NCBI GenBank assembly: GCA_015183035.1
Contig: JACZZP010000017.1
Location: 1,302,001-1,366,000, forward strand
DNA length: 64,000 nucleotides
DNA from: Meloidogyne chitwoodi
Lineage: Eukaryota; Nematoda; Chromadorea; Rhabditida; Meloidogynidae
Reading direction: 5' to 3'
Both the position numbers and the translations under genes were made by a program. Positions 63,101-64,000 of the stretch are shown in pieces (positions within the stretch are counted from its first letter, which is position 1; each line of letters begins with the position of its first letter). The notes beneath the pieces are model-generated. The model was given only the letters and a program-made list of their open reading frames with translations, did no database searches and was not told where the DNA came from.

Positions 63101-63404
63101 AATTCCATTTGGTCCAACATTATCAAAACAAAATAATTTTCTTTTAATTAAATCACATCGACCACATGTTCTGTTTTATAATTAAAGTTTTATTTAAATT
63201 AAAAATTTATTACTTTGGACATTCTTTTGTCATTAAATTAAAATAAACTGGACGATCACAAAGTTTTTTTAACTTTGGACATTCTGATTGTTTGCCAGGA
63301 AATGATTTATCTAAACATTTATAATAAAATAATCCAAAATTAATTAAATTTAAATAATAAATTATTAATATTTTTATTAAATTTTTTGATGAAATTTTTA
63401 GCAT
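60166..63404 (-). CDS. Neprilysin-family (M13) zinc metallopeptidase with two N-terminal ShKT domains
   Basis: Eleven minus-strand exons join in frame to 852 aa: 63404-63214, 63170-62911, 62866-62672, 62609-62386, 62330-62027, 61981-61717, 61670-61368, 61300-61066, 61025-60837, 60769-60560 and 60348-60166. A hydrophobic N-terminus (residues about 8-26) acts as signal peptide or anchor. Two six-cysteine ShKT modules follow (about residues 30-68 and 70-110), each ending ECPxTCGxC, then a Lys-rich linker. The peptidase part begins with CDDFYDYVCDGY and carries NAFYSF, the zinc site VIGHEITHGYDNTGR (HExxH), the third ligand in GENLADAGGLK (ExxAD), and a C-terminal CILW. All catalytic residues I can check are present, so an active ectopeptidase cleaving small peptides is expected. 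ShKT modules may direct binding; their fusion to M13 is unusual in my experience. Confidence 0.9.
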
Positions 63405-64000
63405 TTTTTTACCTTTTACAAAAAAATATTATTTTATTGTTGCATATTTATATGCTATTTAAATAATATTTTTATTATTTACTCTCTATTCTTTTAAAAA
63501 TTAAAACCTTTTTTTAATTATTCCATAGCCAACATTTGATCAAATAATCTTTTCTATTATAACAATTAATTATATTTATTTATTAATATAATAAAGAATT
63601 AGAATAAATTTGCACGTTTTATTATTTATATATTTGTTTTTGTATTTTTAATAAATTATTTAAATATACTATTTTAATTAAAAAAAAGAAAAGTATTGTC
63701 ATTTATTGAATGACGAAATAAATAAAATAATTTTAAACTTATGATTCATTTAAATAAAATAAATTCTTGTTAATATTTTTGGCCCATCCCTTTTAGCATG
63801 CTTTAAAAACCTAACATGCAAAGTGATGGGCGATCAGTTTTCTTCATCATTCGTTTTTAATCATTCCTTTTACTTTCGCTTATTTTAGATAAAGTTGCTT
63901 TTTCTTGAAAGGGTTTAAAGAAATAGGAGTTATTGGAAATTGATTTTAGTGGTGATAATAATAAATTATATTTTATTTGGTAATTTTTTCCTATCCTGAA
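63405..64000. other. Upstream region of the M13 gene
   Basis: AT-rich DNA with a GC-richer imperfect hairpin at 63782-63831. No open frame supported. Confidence 0.4.
63782..63831. repeat. Imperfect hairpin, stem about 17 bp
   Basis: GCCCATC (63782-63788) pairs with GATGGGC (63825-63831) and GCATG (63796-63800) pairs with CATGC (63815-63819), with a mostly pairable middle and a loop of about 14 bases. It could be a regulatory or small-RNA precursor stem or a repeat relic. Confidence 0.5.

Noticed and set aside
1..64000. CRISPR arrays, bacterial operons, rRNA genes
   Set aside because: None present; intron-rich eukaryotic genes throughout.

Overview
The window looks like nuclear DNA of a nematode, most likely a plant-parasitic tylenchid close to the root-knot nematodes (Meloidogyne). 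The order-level placement is an inference. The evidence is extreme AT content, many tiny introns (about 35-60 nt) with T-rich acceptors, nematode-specific seven-transmembrane chemoreceptor families in tandem, a SUP-12 orthologue, ShKT domains, and pioneer proteins with N-terminal leaders. I rebuilt genes by splicing exons by hand. For every model with listed exons, the exon lengths sum to a multiple of three, and all use GT-AG junctions except one break noted below. The five serpentine genes listed only as spans (part of the 40.4-47.2 kb array) were spliced less formally.

Left part, 0-25 kb, mostly conserved genes. SUP-12/RBM24-type RNA-binding protein (-, 410-1242); an unrecognised 890-residue lysine/glutamate-rich protein with a signal peptide (+, 5567-8967); RNase P/MRP subunit POP4 (-, 9042-9712); a 16-exon ZC3H18 orthologue (-, 10601-15533); glycine cleavage H-protein (+, 16139-16904), divergent from ZC3H18 across a 605 bp spacer; and a 20-exon anion-selective Cys-loop receptor subunit of the GABA-receptor class (+, 21745-25382). 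This part also holds inverted-repeat transposons: two with perfect 8 bp target-site duplications (6658-6926 and 13965-14701, the second containing a nested fold-back), a TA-flanked 859 bp element (18055-18913) and a 142 bp element (20458-20599).

Right part, 25-64 kb, almost entirely receptors and secretory-pathway genes. Two tandem serpentine receptors (25559-29095); two tandem copies of a leader-plus-RING-H2 gene (29894-35435), the first carrying a solo LTR and a lost splice donor; a 268-residue pioneer secreted protein (36205-37179); a secretory phospholipase A2-like protein that has lost its catalytic His-Asp (37553-39597); three tandem Srsx-like receptors (40439-47199); an Sra-superfamily receptor (48793-50563); a thrombospondin type 1 repeat protein (51753-52958); a PH-domain protein with a glycine zipper (53083-54581); an Sra-superfamily receptor (56367-57980); an Srd/Str-like receptor (58019-59335); and a neprilysin-family M13 peptidase with two N-terminal ShKT domains (60166-63404).

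The genes are separately transcribed and I see no operon. The conserved genes serve RNA processing, mitochondrial glycine catabolism and fast inhibitory signalling. The right part looks like an accessory environment-sensing and secretion neighbourhood shaped by tandem duplication and patchy sequence homogenisation.
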